Assembly (NCBI RefSeq): GCF_000325705.1
Contig: NC_019904.1
Location: forward strand, 3,474,001-3,538,000
Direction: 5' to 3'
From: Echinicola vietnamensis DSM 17526
GTDB taxonomy: Bacteria > Bacteroidota > Bacteroidia > Cytophagales > Cyclobacteriaceae
DNA length: 64,000 nt
The notes below the pieces were generated by a model. It saw nothing but the letters and a program-made list of their open reading frames with translations. It had not been told where the DNA came from and did not search any database. This document shows, piece by piece, positions 45,080 to 54,179 of this stretch. The translations under genes were made by a program, and so were the position numbers. Numbering within the stretch: position 1 is the stretch's first letter; each line of letters opens with the position of its first letter.

Positions 45080-46393
45080 TTAAACTTTTGCAGCTGTTTC
45101 GTTCCATATCGGACCTGTGGCAAAATCATACTCTTCCAATGATGCCGCTTTCATCTGAATGCTGTATCCCGGAAGTTTAGGGACTTGGTAACGTCCTTTT
45201 TTGATGACTACTGGATCGATGAAATGCTCGTGAAGGTGGTCGACGTATTCGATTACCCTACCTTCCATGGAACCGCTGATGGAGATATAATCCACCATGG
45301 ACAAGTGCTGTACATATTCACACAATCCCACACCACCGGCATGCGGACAGACGGGGATGTCAAATTTCTTGGCGATGAGCATAATGGCCAGGTTTTCATT
45401 GACGCCTCCTACGCGGCAACTGTCGATTTGACAAATCTGCAACGCCCCGGCTTGCATGAGTTGTTTGAAAATCACCCTGTTTTGACAATGCTCCCCCGTA
45501 GCCACCAAGATAGGTTGTACCGCATCAGCTATGGCCTTATGGCCTAGAATATCGTCAGGGCTGGTAGGCTCCTCGATCCAAAGCGGATTAAATTTAGCCA
45601 ATTCTTTCATGTTTTCAATGGCTTCAGCTACTTCCCATCGCTGATTGGCATCCATCATCAAGTACATGTCCTCTCCAATTTCTTCCCGGATGATGCCAGC
45701 ACGCCTGATATCGTCTTGCAGGTTGGCACCAACTTTCATTTTGATATGTTTCCATCCTTCTTGTTTGGCCTCGCGGCAGAGTCTTCTGATTTTTTCATCG
45801 GTGTACCCCAGCCACCCAGCAGAGGTGGTGTAACCTGGATAGCCGTTTTCCTCTAAGTAGCGGATTCGCTCCTTTTTCCCCTTTTCGGATTCCTTGAGGA
45901 TGTCGAGGGCCTCTTCCTTGGTCAGGACATCGGTGATATAGCTGAAGTCGATACAGGATAATAGCTGCTCAGGAGTCATTTCTCCCAGCAGCTTCCAAAG
46001 TGGTTTTTGCTCCACTTTGGCATACAAGTCCCAAACGGCATTTACCAAGGCACCGGTTGCCAAATGTACAACACCCTTTTCCGGCCCCAGCCATCGTATT
46101 TGACTGTCACTGTTTACGGTTCTCCAAAATGCCCCCATGTCAGCCGTTAGGGCTGCAAGGTCTTTACCTATCACATGATGGGCAATGGCCTCCAATGCAG
46201 CGCAGCAGATTTCATTTCCCCGGCCTATGGTAAAGGTGAGTCCATGTCCCTCCAGATCGGGTTGGTTGGTCTTTAAAATAATGTAAGCGGCAGAATAATC
46301 CGGGTCTGGATTCATGGCGTCGGAGCCATGTTTTTCCCTGCTGGTAGGGAACCGAATGTCTTTGACTTGATAGTCAGTGATTTTAATGTTCAT
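45080..46393 (-). CDS. L-fuconate dehydratase (enolase superfamily)
   Basis: The enzyme removes water from L-fuconate to give 2-keto-3-deoxy-L-fuconate. It has 437 residues. The start NIKITDYQVKDIRFPTS and the segment SDAMNPDPDYSAAYI are specific to the FucD subgroup. The superfamily residues can be read in order: KMKVG (catalytic Lys), MMDANQRW (Asp), WIEEPTSPDD (Glu), ATGEHCQNRV (Glu) and CPHAGGVGLCEYV (catalytic His). ATG 46393 was chosen because a frame to 46441 only adds an unrelated leader. It is the first gene of the leftward cluster, divergent from the AraC regulator. Confidence 0.94.
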   Translation of the reverse strand: MNIKITDYQVKDIRFPTSREKHGSDAMNPDPDYSAAYIILKTNQPDLEGHGLTFTIGRGNEICCAALEAIAHHVIGKDLAALTADMGAFWRTVNSDSQIRWLGPEKGVVHLATGALVNAVWDLYAKVEQKPLWKLLGEMTPEQLLSCIDFSYITDVLTKEEALDILKESEKGKKERIRYLEENGYPGYTTSAGWLGYTDEKIRRLCREAKQEGWKHIKMKVGANLQDDIRRAGIIREEIGEDMYLMMDANQRWEVAEAIENMKELAKFNPLWIEEPTSPDDILGHKAIADAVQPILVATGEHCQNRVIFKQLMQAGALQICQIDSCRVGGVNENLAIMLIAKKFDIPVCPHAGGVGLCEYVQHLSMVDYISISGSMEGRVIEYVDHLHEHFIDPVVIKKGRYQVPKLPGYSIQMKAASLEEYDFATGPIWNETAAKV

Positions 46394-46590
46394 GTATAAA
46401 AACGTGGATAGGTTTAATGTTCTCATTAAATGGTTATGCAAGTTGGAATTTTGGGTGGTCTATTGCTACATTAATTTTGGTTATATGTAGTACTATTTTT
46501 GCTTTTATTTAGTTTGTGTTGTTTGTATTGGATAATATTTGTATAATTGAAGCCTGTTGGTCGTGAAAAAGCTGTTTACTCCCCTCGTGT

Positions 46591-47463
46591 ATGAAAGCCA
46601 AATTACTAGAAAGAAAAAGTCCATTCGACAGGTCCTTTATGGTGGCCAAACATTCCTATCCCTATTTTTTGGATGTATGGCATTATCATAGCGAACTGGA
46701 GCTGGTTTACATTACCAAAAGCACGGGTACCAGGTTCATAGGCGATAATATAGAGCAATTCAAAGAGGGCGATCTGATCCTAATAGGAGAGAATCTCCCA
46801 CATCTTTGGCAAAATGATCCTGAGTATTTTAAAGACAAAAAAGAAGGAAGTGCCGAAGCTTTTAGTATTCATTTCAATAAGTTTTTTGCCGGGGAAAATT
46901 TCATGAAATTGCCCGAGATGAAGGGCGTGAAGGGCCTCCTTGACCGTGCAAACCAAGGGATCAAGTTTACGGGAGAGATTAAAAATCAAGCTTTTGGCAT
47001 TTTTAATGAGCTTGTGGAATTGGAAGGTGTGCATAAATTGTTGAAGTTGATGCGTTTTTTGGCTCGACTGTCCGAAGAAAAGGACTACGAAGTACTCAGT
47101 ACGGATGGCTTTAGTTTCCCACTCCATATCACGGGAGATGATCGCGTGGATAAAGTGTATTCATTTACCTTTAATAACTTCAAGCGGAATATTGCTTTGG
47201 AAGAGGTAGCCGAACTGGTGCACCTGAATCCTACGGCATTTTGCAGGTATTTTAAAAAGTCTACTAAGAAGACTTATTCCAAGTTTCTGAATGAGATCCG
47301 GGTAGGCTATGCTTGTAAATTATTGATCGAGGGACGGCTAAATATTTCAGAGGTTGGATATGAATGTGGTTTTAATAACTTGTCCAACTTTAACCGACAG
47401 TTTAAAAATGTGATGGACATTTCACCATCCGAGTACCTTAAAAAGCACAAGAAGCACAGATGA
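46591..47463 (+). CDS. AraC-family regulator of the fucose cluster
   Basis: This is a regulator of 290 residues. The N-terminal cupin sensor domain (YFLDVWHYHSELELVYI, then LILIGENLPHLWQND) is followed by two helix-turn-helix motifs: LEEVAELVHLNPTAFCRYFKKSTKKTYSKFL and ISEVGYECGFNNLSNFNRQFK, then ISPSEYLKKH. It is transcribed divergently from fuconate dehydratase, with under 200 bases between them. That arrangement is common for sugar-responsive activators. The ArfB gene begins one base after its stop. Confidence 0.94.
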   Translation: MKAKLLERKSPFDRSFMVAKHSYPYFLDVWHYHSELELVYITKSTGTRFIGDNIEQFKEGDLILIGENLPHLWQNDPEYFKDKKEGSAEAFSIHFNKFFAGENFMKLPEMKGVKGLLDRANQGIKFTGEIKNQAFGIFNELVELEGVHKLLKLMRFLARLSEEKDYEVLSTDGFSFPLHITGDDRVDKVYSFTFNNFKRNIALEEVAELVHLNPTAFCRYFKKSTKKTYSKFLNEIRVGYACKLLIEGRLNISEVGYECGFNNLSNFNRQFKNVMDISPSEYLKKHKKHR

Positions 47464-47464
47464 T

Positions 47465-47881
47465 ATGTTGCGGACAGCAGATGAAATTTCTACATTGGAT
47501 TTTAGTTCAGAGCTCACTTTTAAAACAACCAAAAGTGGTGGCCCCGGAGGGCAAAATGTCAACAAAGTAAACACAAAAGTACAACTGATTTTTGATGTAA
47601 AGGGATCCAACATCCTAGATGATGAGGCGAAGGAGAAGGTGCTGGCGAGATTGTCAGATAAATTAAATGCAGAGGGCCATCTCCAAGTGACCGTTCAGGA
47701 AACCAGGTCACAGCTCCAGAACAAAACCTTGGCTGTAGAGAAATTCCAGGCGATGATCAAGAAGGTTTTTGAAAGAAAGAAAAAACGAAAACCTACCAAG
47801 CCGACCAAAGCAGCTGTAAGAAAGCGCCTCGACCATAAAAAACGGAGAGGCGAAAAGAAGCAGTGGAGGAGGAAGTTGTAA
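47465..47881 (+). CDS. arfB: Alternative ribosome-rescue hydrolase (ArfB/YaeJ)
   Basis: This is a release-factor-like peptidyl-tRNA hydrolase of 138 residues that frees stalled ribosomes. The catalytic GGQ (residues 28-30, in SGGPGGQNVNKV) is present. The long basic tail (RKKKRKPTKPTK ... KKQWRRKL) is the part that enters the empty mRNA channel. It lacks the stop-codon-reading domain of RF1/RF2. The ATG at 47465 follows the AraC stop directly, so the gene is probably co-transcribed with the regulator. That is odd, since the jobs are unrelated. Confidence 0.93.
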   Translation: MLRTADEISTLDFSSELTFKTTKSGGPGGQNVNKVNTKVQLIFDVKGSNILDDEAKEKVLARLSDKLNAEGHLQVTVQETRSQLQNKTLAVEKFQAMIKKVFERKKKRKPTKPTKAAVRKRLDHKKRRGEKKQWRRKL

Positions 47882-47910
47882 GTGGCGTGTGCATTTCCAC
47901 GCATCAAGGC

Positions 47911-48834
47911 CTAATCAGGTGCGTGACCGCTTGGTGGCACCGGGCTGTTGGTTTCTTCCATTGGCTCCATGGCACATTCTTCTTCAGGTAATTCCACCTC
48001 AATGGTATGATGGGAAAAAGGATATTGCTTGAGCAATTTTCGGAGGTTTCTTTTCAGGGACAAAATTTCCTCAAAGTCCCTTACTTCCTTGAGCTTGATA
48101 TGGGCTGTGAAGACGTGTTTTTCACCGTCCAGTGACCAAATATGTACATGGTGAAGGGATCCGACATGAGGGAACTGAAGTATTTTTTCTTTGATTTCAG
48201 CTTCATTGATTTCACTAGGGCTGGCCTGCAAAAAAATCATCAGGGTTTCTTTCAGCCTTTTGATGACATTCCACAGGATATACAGCGTGATCAACAGGGA
48301 AAGGACTGGGTCAATATAGGGCGTGTCCACAAAAATCATAACGATAGAAGCGACCAAAACAGCCGCCCAGCCCAATACATCTTCGATCAGGTGCCAAGAA
48401 ATCACCCTTTCGTTAAGGGTTTTTCCGTGGCTCAGTCGATAGGCCGCAAAACCATTTACCAATACACCAATAATGGCGAAGACCATCATGCCCTGTGCGT
48501 CGGATGGTTCTGGGTAAATGATCCGCGTGATCGCTTCCTTTATGATAAAAAGTGATCCTCCAAATAAGATTAGTCCATTTACCAATGCACCCAGAAGGGA
48601 AAATCTTTTGTAGCCAAAGGTAAAGATAGTAGTGGCCTTTTTATTGGACTTGTGGGCGAGGTACCAAGAAAGTCCCAGGGAGAGACTATCGCCCAAGTCA
48701 TGGAGTGCATCAGAAATAATGGCAATACTATTGACATAAAGGCCTCCAAAAAACTCCAAAATGGTAAATCCCAAGTTAAGGAAAAAGGCCAGTTTGATGT
48801 TTTGATGTCCGTGATGATGGTGATGGTGCCCCAT
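47911..48834 (-). CDS. Cation diffusion facilitator (CzcD/ZitB-like)
   Basis: This is a metal-efflux protein of 307 residues. The first residues are MGHHHHHHGH, a natural His-rich metal-binding start. Six membrane helices follow. The transport site appears in helix 2 (ISDALHDLGDSL: Asp, His/Asp) and helix 5 (HLIEDVLGWAAVL: His and Asp). The C-terminal cytosolic domain has HVGSLHHVHIWSLDGEKHVFTAHI, the usual regulatory metal site. The pattern fits Zn, Cd or Co export. The gene stands alone on the minus strand. Confidence 0.94.
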   Translation of the reverse strand: MGHHHHHHGHQNIKLAFFLNLGFTILEFFGGLYVNSIAIISDALHDLGDSLSLGLSWYLAHKSNKKATTIFTFGYKRFSLLGALVNGLILFGGSLFIIKEAITRIIYPEPSDAQGMMVFAIIGVLVNGFAAYRLSHGKTLNERVISWHLIEDVLGWAAVLVASIVMIFVDTPYIDPVLSLLITLYILWNVIKRLKETLMIFLQASPSEINEAEIKEKILQFPHVGSLHHVHIWSLDGEKHVFTAHIKLKEVRDFEEILSLKRNLRKLLKQYPFSHHTIEVELPEEECAMEPMEETNSPVPPSGHAPD

Positions 48835-48932
48835 AAAATATTCTCTTTCATTGATGCATTACAAAACTAACGGGAAAAGGCATTAACACAGTTGCAGGAA
48901 GGGAAATTGTAGGACTTGAATGGGTGAGCACG

Positions 48933-49445
48933 TCACTTGCCCAGGTTGTTGTAATATTTGATTTTTTCATTCAGCATCTTAAAGTCCAAGGCACCATTTA
49001 CCTCTTTTAGGTGCTCTACGATGGCTAAGGCTTTGTTCAACCGGCTGTTGGTGTTTTTTACCTTTGTGACGATGTAGACCAAACTGCGCTGTTTGCCCTT
49101 GGTGAGCGCGCGAAAATGTTTATTTCCCTCCTCATCCTGATCTAGGAGGATTTGAAGTTCCTCTGGCATTTCATGGCCAAATTCCGAACGATCCTTTTCC
49201 AGGCAAACGGTCATCTTTTCGCCTTCTTTGATCGCCAGTTTATCCCTAAATGCGGTATTGAGCAGGATAAACCAGTAATCTTTACTTTTCATCAGTGCCG
49301 CATGGAACCTGACCGGGCCAATCTCACAGATCACCCGGCGGTCTTCGCCATTGATGAAAGCATTGGCAATATCATCTGGTACAGGCAGGTGGTATCGCCA
49401 AAGCCTGGAATCGAATTTTTCCAATGTCCCGATAAACTGCTTCAT
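48933..49445 (-). CDS. DUF1905 / YdeI-type protein
   Basis: This is a soluble protein of 170 residues. The first 90 form a DUF1905 beta-barrel-like domain (FIGTLEKFDSRLWRYHLPVP ... RFHAALMKSKDYWFILLN). The C-terminal part, with FRALTKGKQRSLVYIVTKVK and helices, matches the YdeI/OmpD-associated type of protein, which carries a bacteriocin-protection label. Function is not known for this family. It follows the GAPDH gene by six bases on the same strand, so it probably shares its transcript. Confidence 0.8.
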   Translation of the reverse strand: MKQFIGTLEKFDSRLWRYHLPVPDDIANAFINGEDRRVICEIGPVRFHAALMKSKDYWFILLNTAFRDKLAIKEGEKMTVCLEKDRSEFGHEMPEELQILLDQDEEGNKHFRALTKGKQRSLVYIVTKVKNTNSRLNKALAIVEHLKEVNGALDFKMLNEKIKYYNNLGK

Positions 49446-49451
49446 GAAGGG

Positions 49452-50459
49452 TTAGTTTTGGTCAAAACAGTTGATTTTTTCAATGAGGTCTACCACTCTA
49501 TTGGCGTATCCAGATTCATTATCATACCAGCCGATGACCTTAAGCAGGGAGCCATTTGCTTCGGTTAGGCTGGCATCAAAAATACACGAGTGTGGATTTC
49601 CGATGATGTCCACCGAGACCAATGGGGCCTCTGTGTATTCGATGTATCCTTTCATGGTGGTGGAGGCGGCCTCCGACATGACCTTATTGACTTCTTCTTT
49701 AGTGGTTTCTTTTTTCAGCACCACATTCATTTCTGTAAGTGATCCGTCAGGGACAGGAACCCGATAGGCCATGGCATGCAATTTCCCTTTGATGTGAGGC
49801 AGCACCAGTTCCACAGCTTTTGCGGCATTGGTGGTGGTGGGGATGATGGAGCAGGCAGCAGCCCGTGCCCTTCGAAGATCACGGTGGGGAGCATCTTGGA
49901 GGTTTTGATCGGCGGTGTAGGAATGCACCGTAGAGACAAATCCCTTTTCAATGCCGAAATGATCTTCCAGTACCTTTACCATTGGGGCCAGGCAGTTGGT
50001 GGTGCAGGAAGCATTGGAGATGATGGCTTCATGACCAGTGAGCAAAGCGTCATTCACACCAAGTACCACAGTGGGAACATCCCCCAATGCAGGAGCCGAG
50101 ATGATGACGCGCTTAGCACCCGCCTTTAGGTGACCTTCGGCCTTTTCTTTTTCCACAAACCTTCCCGTGCATTCGATGACCATGTCCACTCCCAACGCTT
50201 CCCATGGTAGTTTTTTGGGGGAGGGCTCCCCGTAGATTTGAATGGTTTTTCCATTTACAATAAGTGCATCGCTCAAGCTGGTGATTTCTGCCTGGAATTT
50301 GCCATGAATGGAATCATATTGAAGCAGGTGTGCCAAGTTGGTGATATCCATCAGGTCATTGATGGCTACTACGTCGATGGTAGGGTGTTGTTGTAGGAGC
50401 TTAAATACATAGCGGCCGATCCGCCCGAAGCCATTGATGGCCACATTGACTTTGGTCAT
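49452..50459 (-). CDS. gap: Glyceraldehyde-3-phosphate dehydrogenase, type I
   Basis: This glycolytic and gluconeogenic enzyme converts G3P, phosphate and NAD to 1,3-BPG. It has 335 residues. The NAD motif INGFGRIGR starts at about residue 9, the active-site cysteine lies in SNASCTTNCLAP, and NDLMDITNLAHLLQYDS matches the type I pattern. WYDNESGYANRVVDL ends the catalytic domain. An Asn-Asp pair (INDLMD) at the end of strand 2 favours NAD. The gene is followed by the DUF1905 gene. Confidence 0.97.
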   Translation of the reverse strand: MTKVNVAINGFGRIGRYVFKLLQQHPTIDVVAINDLMDITNLAHLLQYDSIHGKFQAEITSLSDALIVNGKTIQIYGEPSPKKLPWEALGVDMVIECTGRFVEKEKAEGHLKAGAKRVIISAPALGDVPTVVLGVNDALLTGHEAIISNASCTTNCLAPMVKVLEDHFGIEKGFVSTVHSYTADQNLQDAPHRDLRRARAAACSIIPTTTNAAKAVELVLPHIKGKLHAMAYRVPVPDGSLTEMNVVLKKETTKEEVNKVMSEAASTTMKGYIEYTEAPLVSVDIIGNPHSCIFDASLTEANGSLLKVIGWYDNESGYANRVVDLIEKINCFDQN

Positions 50460-50604
50460 GCGTTTTATTCTATTTGGGTTTTCTATTATCTGAAAAGTGA
50501 AGTTACAAAAGAGCCGTCATAGTTGACTGAAAACCTTTAAAAATTTGTCCGTAATCAAGGGGATAAGGCGGCTGTATTTGATGCCTTTGCAGTGGTGAGC
50601 AGGA

Positions 50605-50856
50605 TCAAAGTATGCATGTGCATTTCCCTTCAGTACGGCTGGAGTCCGCCTTTTCTATTTCTTCACCAGAAGAAGCCAATGCTTTCGGTACGTGTAAGGG
50701 AAGGCGACTTATGGCGATCTCTCGTAAAACAGTCTTGGGGCTAATTTTGGATATTCCAAGGGTGTTCCATAGCCCTTCTGCTTTTTGCGGGAAGATCATC
50801 ATTAACACGCCGCAAAGAGTAAAAGCCATCATTTTTATTTTATGGTTCCGGTTCAT
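50605..50856 (-). CDS. Small exported protein, function unknown
   Basis: This is a protein of 83 residues. The first 27 look like a signal peptide (positive start NRNHKIK, hydrophobic MMAFTLCGVLMMIF, possible cleavage after KAEG). The mature part of about 55 residues ends with CTCIL. No family was recognised. An equally long frame on the opposite strand overlaps it, so coding status is uncertain. The signal-like start favours this strand. Confidence 0.42.
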   Translation of the reverse strand: MNRNHKIKMMAFTLCGVLMMIFPQKAEGLWNTLGISKISPKTVLREIAISRLPLHVPKALASSGEEIEKADSSRTEGKCTCIL

Positions 50857-51174
50857 AGTCGTTTCCTGTAATTAAAATTTATAGGTTGAAAAATACAGTT
50901 TGCTACATTTGTTTTGATGAATGGCAGCTTGTTTGGATAAATTATAGTGTGTTGTATGTATTGGTAAAGGTACTGCTTTTCAGTGATTTATAGAATACCC
51001 TGAAAACGGTATTTTTCACCATTTTAGATGATTTATGCTTAATAAATTGGTAATTCAGCGTAGAAAGTTAGTTTCATTGACAACCTGTTGATCACAAGCT
51101 TTTTAGAAGGCTGTTGATAACGAGGTGCATAAAATGTTTAAAATGTTTGACCTAAAGCCATTACATTTGTTGCT
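50857..51174. other. Gap upstream of dnaB
   Basis: These 318 bases lie between divergent genes and are AT-rich. They hold the promoter-like box reported for dnaB. No other feature was recognised. Confidence 0.4.
51137..51169 (+). promoter_or_regulatory. Candidate promoter of dnaB, almost at the start codon
   Basis: TACATTTG at 51162-51169 matches TAnnTTTG. TTTA at 51137-51140, 21 bases earlier, may be the -33 element. The ATG at 51175 is only five bases after the box, so the transcript would be leaderless or nearly so. Confidence 0.42.
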
Positions 51175-52773
51175 ATGGCAGAGAGAAACACCGCAGGAAG
51201 GGAGCGAAACCCGCTCCGTAGAAAAAATAACTTAGAGCAAGGCATGGCAGGAGGAGTGGGCAAAATTCCACCCCAGGCCATTGATTTGGAAGAGGCAGTG
51301 CTTGGGGCTTTGATGTTGGAAAAGGAAGCCATTACGGCTGTAGTGGATATTCTGAAGCCAGACAGCTTTTATAAGGACGCCCACAGGGAGATCTATGATG
51401 CTATCCTACTACTTTTTAACGAGAGTGAGCCTATAGACCTGCTTACCGTAACGAACAAGCTCCGGAAGAATGGTAAACTTGAAGTAGCGGGCGGGGCGTA
51501 CTATATCACGGAGTTGACCTCTAAGATATCTTCTGCTGCCAATATTGAATATCATGCCCGAATCATCACAGAAATGGCCATGAAGCGTCATATGATTCGG
51601 ATATGTTCAGAGATTCAGAAGGAGGCCTATGAGGAAACCACTGATGTGTTTGAACTGTTGGATACCATGGAGCAATCATTGTTTGAAATCTCCGAAAACA
51701 ATATCCGGAAGAATTATGCCGACATGAAATCCATCATGCGCGAGGCCATCACGGAATTGGAAGGTAAAAAAGACCTCTCCGATGGGCTTACAGGCGTGCC
51801 AAGTGGATTTACGGCCTTGGATAGGGTGACATCAGGATGGCAGAAGTCGGATTTGGTCATTATTGCAGCCCGTCCTGCGATGGGTAAGACCGCCTTTGTC
51901 CTTTCCGTTCTCCGAAATGCAGCTGTGGATCATAGTCGACCGGTGGCCATTTTCTCCTTGGAGATGTCTGCCGTTCAGTTGGTAAACCGTCTCATTTCAT
52001 CAGAAGCAGAACTGGATTCTGAAAAAATCAAGAAAGGTAACCTGGCAGATTATGAATGGGAGCAATTGATTCACAAAACCAGTAAACTTTCCTCAGCACC
52101 ATTGTTTGTGGATGATACACCGGCCTTGTCCATTCTGGAGCTTCGTGCCAAATGTCGTCGACTGAAAGCGCAAAGTGATATCCAGATGATCGTGATTGAT
52201 TACTTGCAGTTGATGTCAGGTGATTCCAAGGCGAGTGCCAGCGGAAACCGTGAACAAGAGATTTCAAGTATTTCAAGGGCACTTAAGAAAATTGCCAAAG
52301 AATTGGAAGTTCCCGTCATTGCCCTTTCCCAGTTGTCCAGGGCTGTTGAAACCCGGGGAGGTGACAAACGGCCACAGCTTTCCGATTTGAGGGAATCCGG
52401 GGCGATCGAACAGGATGCCGATATTGTCATGTTCCTGTACCGACCAGAATATTACGGTATCAATGAAGATGAAGAGGGAAATAGTACGTTAGGAACTGGT
52501 GAGGTGATCATTGCAAAACACCGAAGTGGGTCATTGGAGACTGTCAAGCTTCGATTTATCGGTAAATATACCAAGTTTGCCGACCTGGACCTCAATGTCC
52601 CTTATCAGCCCCAAGGTCAGGAAGCCATGTATGGCAATAAATTCCCAAGTGCCGCAGGTGGCAAGGGATTTGATGATTCGAATATGATCAGGATCCAGAG
52701 TAAAGCCAATGGGCCTGATGAAGAAGATGGTTTCCCAGGAGGGCTGGGCAGCAATGAACCGGCACCGTTCTAA
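51175..52773 (+). CDS. dnaB: Replicative DNA helicase DnaB
   Basis: This hexameric helicase unwinds DNA at the replication fork. It has 532 residues, slightly longer than E. coli DnaB because of N- and C-terminal extensions. The N-terminal domain (IPPQAIDLEEAVLGALML) is followed by the RecA-like motor. Walker A is ARPAMGKTAF, Walker B IVIDYLQLMSG, then SQLSRAVETRGG and the arginine-finger region SGAIEQDADIVMFLYRPEYY. No intein is present. The C-terminal 60 residues are Gly/Asp/Asn-rich and probably disordered. Confidence 0.97.
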   Translation: MAERNTAGRERNPLRRKNNLEQGMAGGVGKIPPQAIDLEEAVLGALMLEKEAITAVVDILKPDSFYKDAHREIYDAILLLFNESEPIDLLTVTNKLRKNGKLEVAGGAYYITELTSKISSAANIEYHARIITEMAMKRHMIRICSEIQKEAYEETTDVFELLDTMEQSLFEISENNIRKNYADMKSIMREAITELEGKKDLSDGLTGVPSGFTALDRVTSGWQKSDLVIIAARPAMGKTAFVLSVLRNAAVDHSRPVAIFSLEMSAVQLVNRLISSEAELDSEKIKKGNLADYEWEQLIHKTSKLSSAPLFVDDTPALSILELRAKCRRLKAQSDIQMIVIDYLQLMSGDSKASASGNREQEISSISRALKKIAKELEVPVIALSQLSRAVETRGGDKRPQLSDLRESGAIEQDADIVMFLYRPEYYGINEDEEGNSTLGTGEVIIAKHRSGSLETVKLRFIGKYTKFADLDLNVPYQPQGQEAMYGNKFPSAAGGKGFDDSNMIRIQSKANGPDEEDGFPGGLGSNEPAPF

Positions 52774-52840
52774 TTCATTTTTGGCTCAAGCCCAATGAAA
52801 TTAATAAGCCATAACCAAAATCTTAAATACATAACCACTT

Positions 52841-53839
52841 ATGCAAGGACTCGTTTTAGATCAGGATAATGCTTCAGGAATCAACATTAAAGAGGTTTCA
52901 TTACCAGACTTAAAACCTCAAGAGGTCAAAGTAAAAGTGATTGCAGCAGCTTTAAACCATCGGGATGAGTGGTGCAGGCAAGGGAAGTATCCCAATATCA
53001 AGGATGGAATTATTTTGGGGTCCGACGGAGCTGGTGTGGTGGAGGCAGTGGGTGAATCGGTGGATAAGGCATGGTTAGGCAAAGAAGTGATCATCAATGC
53101 AGCAAATTTTTGGGGAGATGATCAGTCCGTACAGTCCGCAGATTTTCAAATTTTGGGAATGCCTACCAATGGCACCATGGCCGAATACGTGCATGTGAAT
53201 GTATCCAGGCTTTGCGATAAACCGCAGCATTTGACTTTTGAGGAAGCAGCAGCCCTTCCACTTGCTGGACTTACCGCTTACAGGGCGGTTCTTTATCATG
53301 GCCAATTAAAGCCTGGCCGTCAACTATTGGTGACTGGTTTTGGTGGAGGAGTTGCCCAGTTTGCGGCCCAGTTTGGTGTGGCAGCAGGGGCAGATGTTTA
53401 CGTAAACAGCAGCAGTGAGGAGAAGCTCTCCAAAGCCAAAGCACTCGGAGCCATTGCTGGCTTTAACTATAAAGATGAAAATTGGGTGCAATCTGCCCTG
53501 GATCAAACAGGTGGTTTCGATCTGGTGGTGGATTCTGCTATGGGAGATACGTTTCCCTTATTGATCAAGGTACTCAAGCCAGGTGGGAAGCTGGTTTTTT
53601 ACGGAGCTACATTAGGAAATCCCCCTATGATGGATGCCAGAAGGGTGTTTTGGAATCAATTGACCATTCAAGGAACGACTATGGGCAGTGATCAGGATTT
53701 TGCTGAGATGGTTGCTTTTGTGGAATCTCACCAAATCACGCCGTTGGTGGATTCAATTTTCAGTTTTTCGGATGCCCGCACGGCTTTTGATAGAATGGCG
53801 GAGGGCAAGCAAACAGGAAAGATCGTTTTGAAGATATAG
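52841..53839 (+). CDS. MDR-family zinc-type/quinone oxidoreductase
   Basis: This is an NAD(P)-dependent medium-chain oxidoreductase of 332 residues. The N-terminal GroES-like half carries AAALNHRDEWCRQGKYP and GSDGAGVVEAVG. The Rossmann half carries LVTGFGGGVAQFAAQFG and KPGGKLVFYGAT. It lacks the four-cysteine structural-zinc lobe of classical alcohol dehydrogenases and so resembles the YogA/quinone-reductase type. The substrate is unknown. It follows dnaB by 67 bases; no functional link is evident. Confidence 0.9.
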   Translation: MQGLVLDQDNASGINIKEVSLPDLKPQEVKVKVIAAALNHRDEWCRQGKYPNIKDGIILGSDGAGVVEAVGESVDKAWLGKEVIINAANFWGDDQSVQSADFQILGMPTNGTMAEYVHVNVSRLCDKPQHLTFEEAAALPLAGLTAYRAVLYHGQLKPGRQLLVTGFGGGVAQFAAQFGVAAGADVYVNSSSEEKLSKAKALGAIAGFNYKDENWVQSALDQTGGFDLVVDSAMGDTFPLLIKVLKPGGKLVFYGATLGNPPMMDARRVFWNQLTIQGTTMGSDQDFAEMVAFVESHQITPLVDSIFSFSDARTAFDRMAEGKQTGKIVLKI

Positions 53840-53843
53840 AAGA

Positions 53844-54179
53844 TCAGTCTTCTAAGTCGTTCTCAAAGAGGAAATTTTGATAGGCATTTTTCAACTCCCT
53901 TAAGGAATGTTGGTCATTTTGGGCGGTAGCCAGTTCGATACCTGCTTTGTAAATAACCTGAGCCTTTTCGATTGCTTCCAATTCCGCCTGTAGTGCTGCT
54001 GCATGAAAATATGTAGGCAGGTACTCAGGGTGCTGGGCTAGGAGCTGGTCAAAGTACCTCACGGCTTGTCCTACATCAGTATTTTGATATTCCAATGCCA
54101 AAGCGTAGAGGTTAAAAGGATTGTCAGGTTCATCTTTCACAAATTGCTTCAGTAGGTCAATCCTCGATAAGTTACTCAT
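53844..54179 (-). CDS. Small TPR-like protein
   Basis: This is a protein of 111 residues made of helical repeats. NPFNLYALALEYQNTDVGQAVRYFDQLLAQHPEYLPTYFHAAALQAELE matches two tetratricopeptide units. The following helix pair (KAQVIYKAGIELA and LRELKNAYQNFLFE) may be a third. No signal peptide is present. It probably mediates protein contacts; the partner is unknown. It converges with the oxidoreductase gene, with four bases between the stops. Confidence 0.85.
   Translation of the reverse strand: MSNLSRIDLLKQFVKDEPDNPFNLYALALEYQNTDVGQAVRYFDQLLAQHPEYLPTYFHAAALQAELEAIEKAQVIYKAGIELATAQNDQHSLRELKNAYQNFLFENDLED

Noticed and set aside
46466..46541. Promoter-like boxes between fuconate dehydratase and the AraC gene
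   Set aside because: TATTTTTG and TAATATTTG occur, but spacing to any TTTG element is wrong (14-16 bases), so no promoter was called.
50612..50875. 87-residue plus-strand frame opposite the small exported protein
   Set aside because: Less protein-like than the opposite strand, whose start resembles a signal peptide. Neither is certain.
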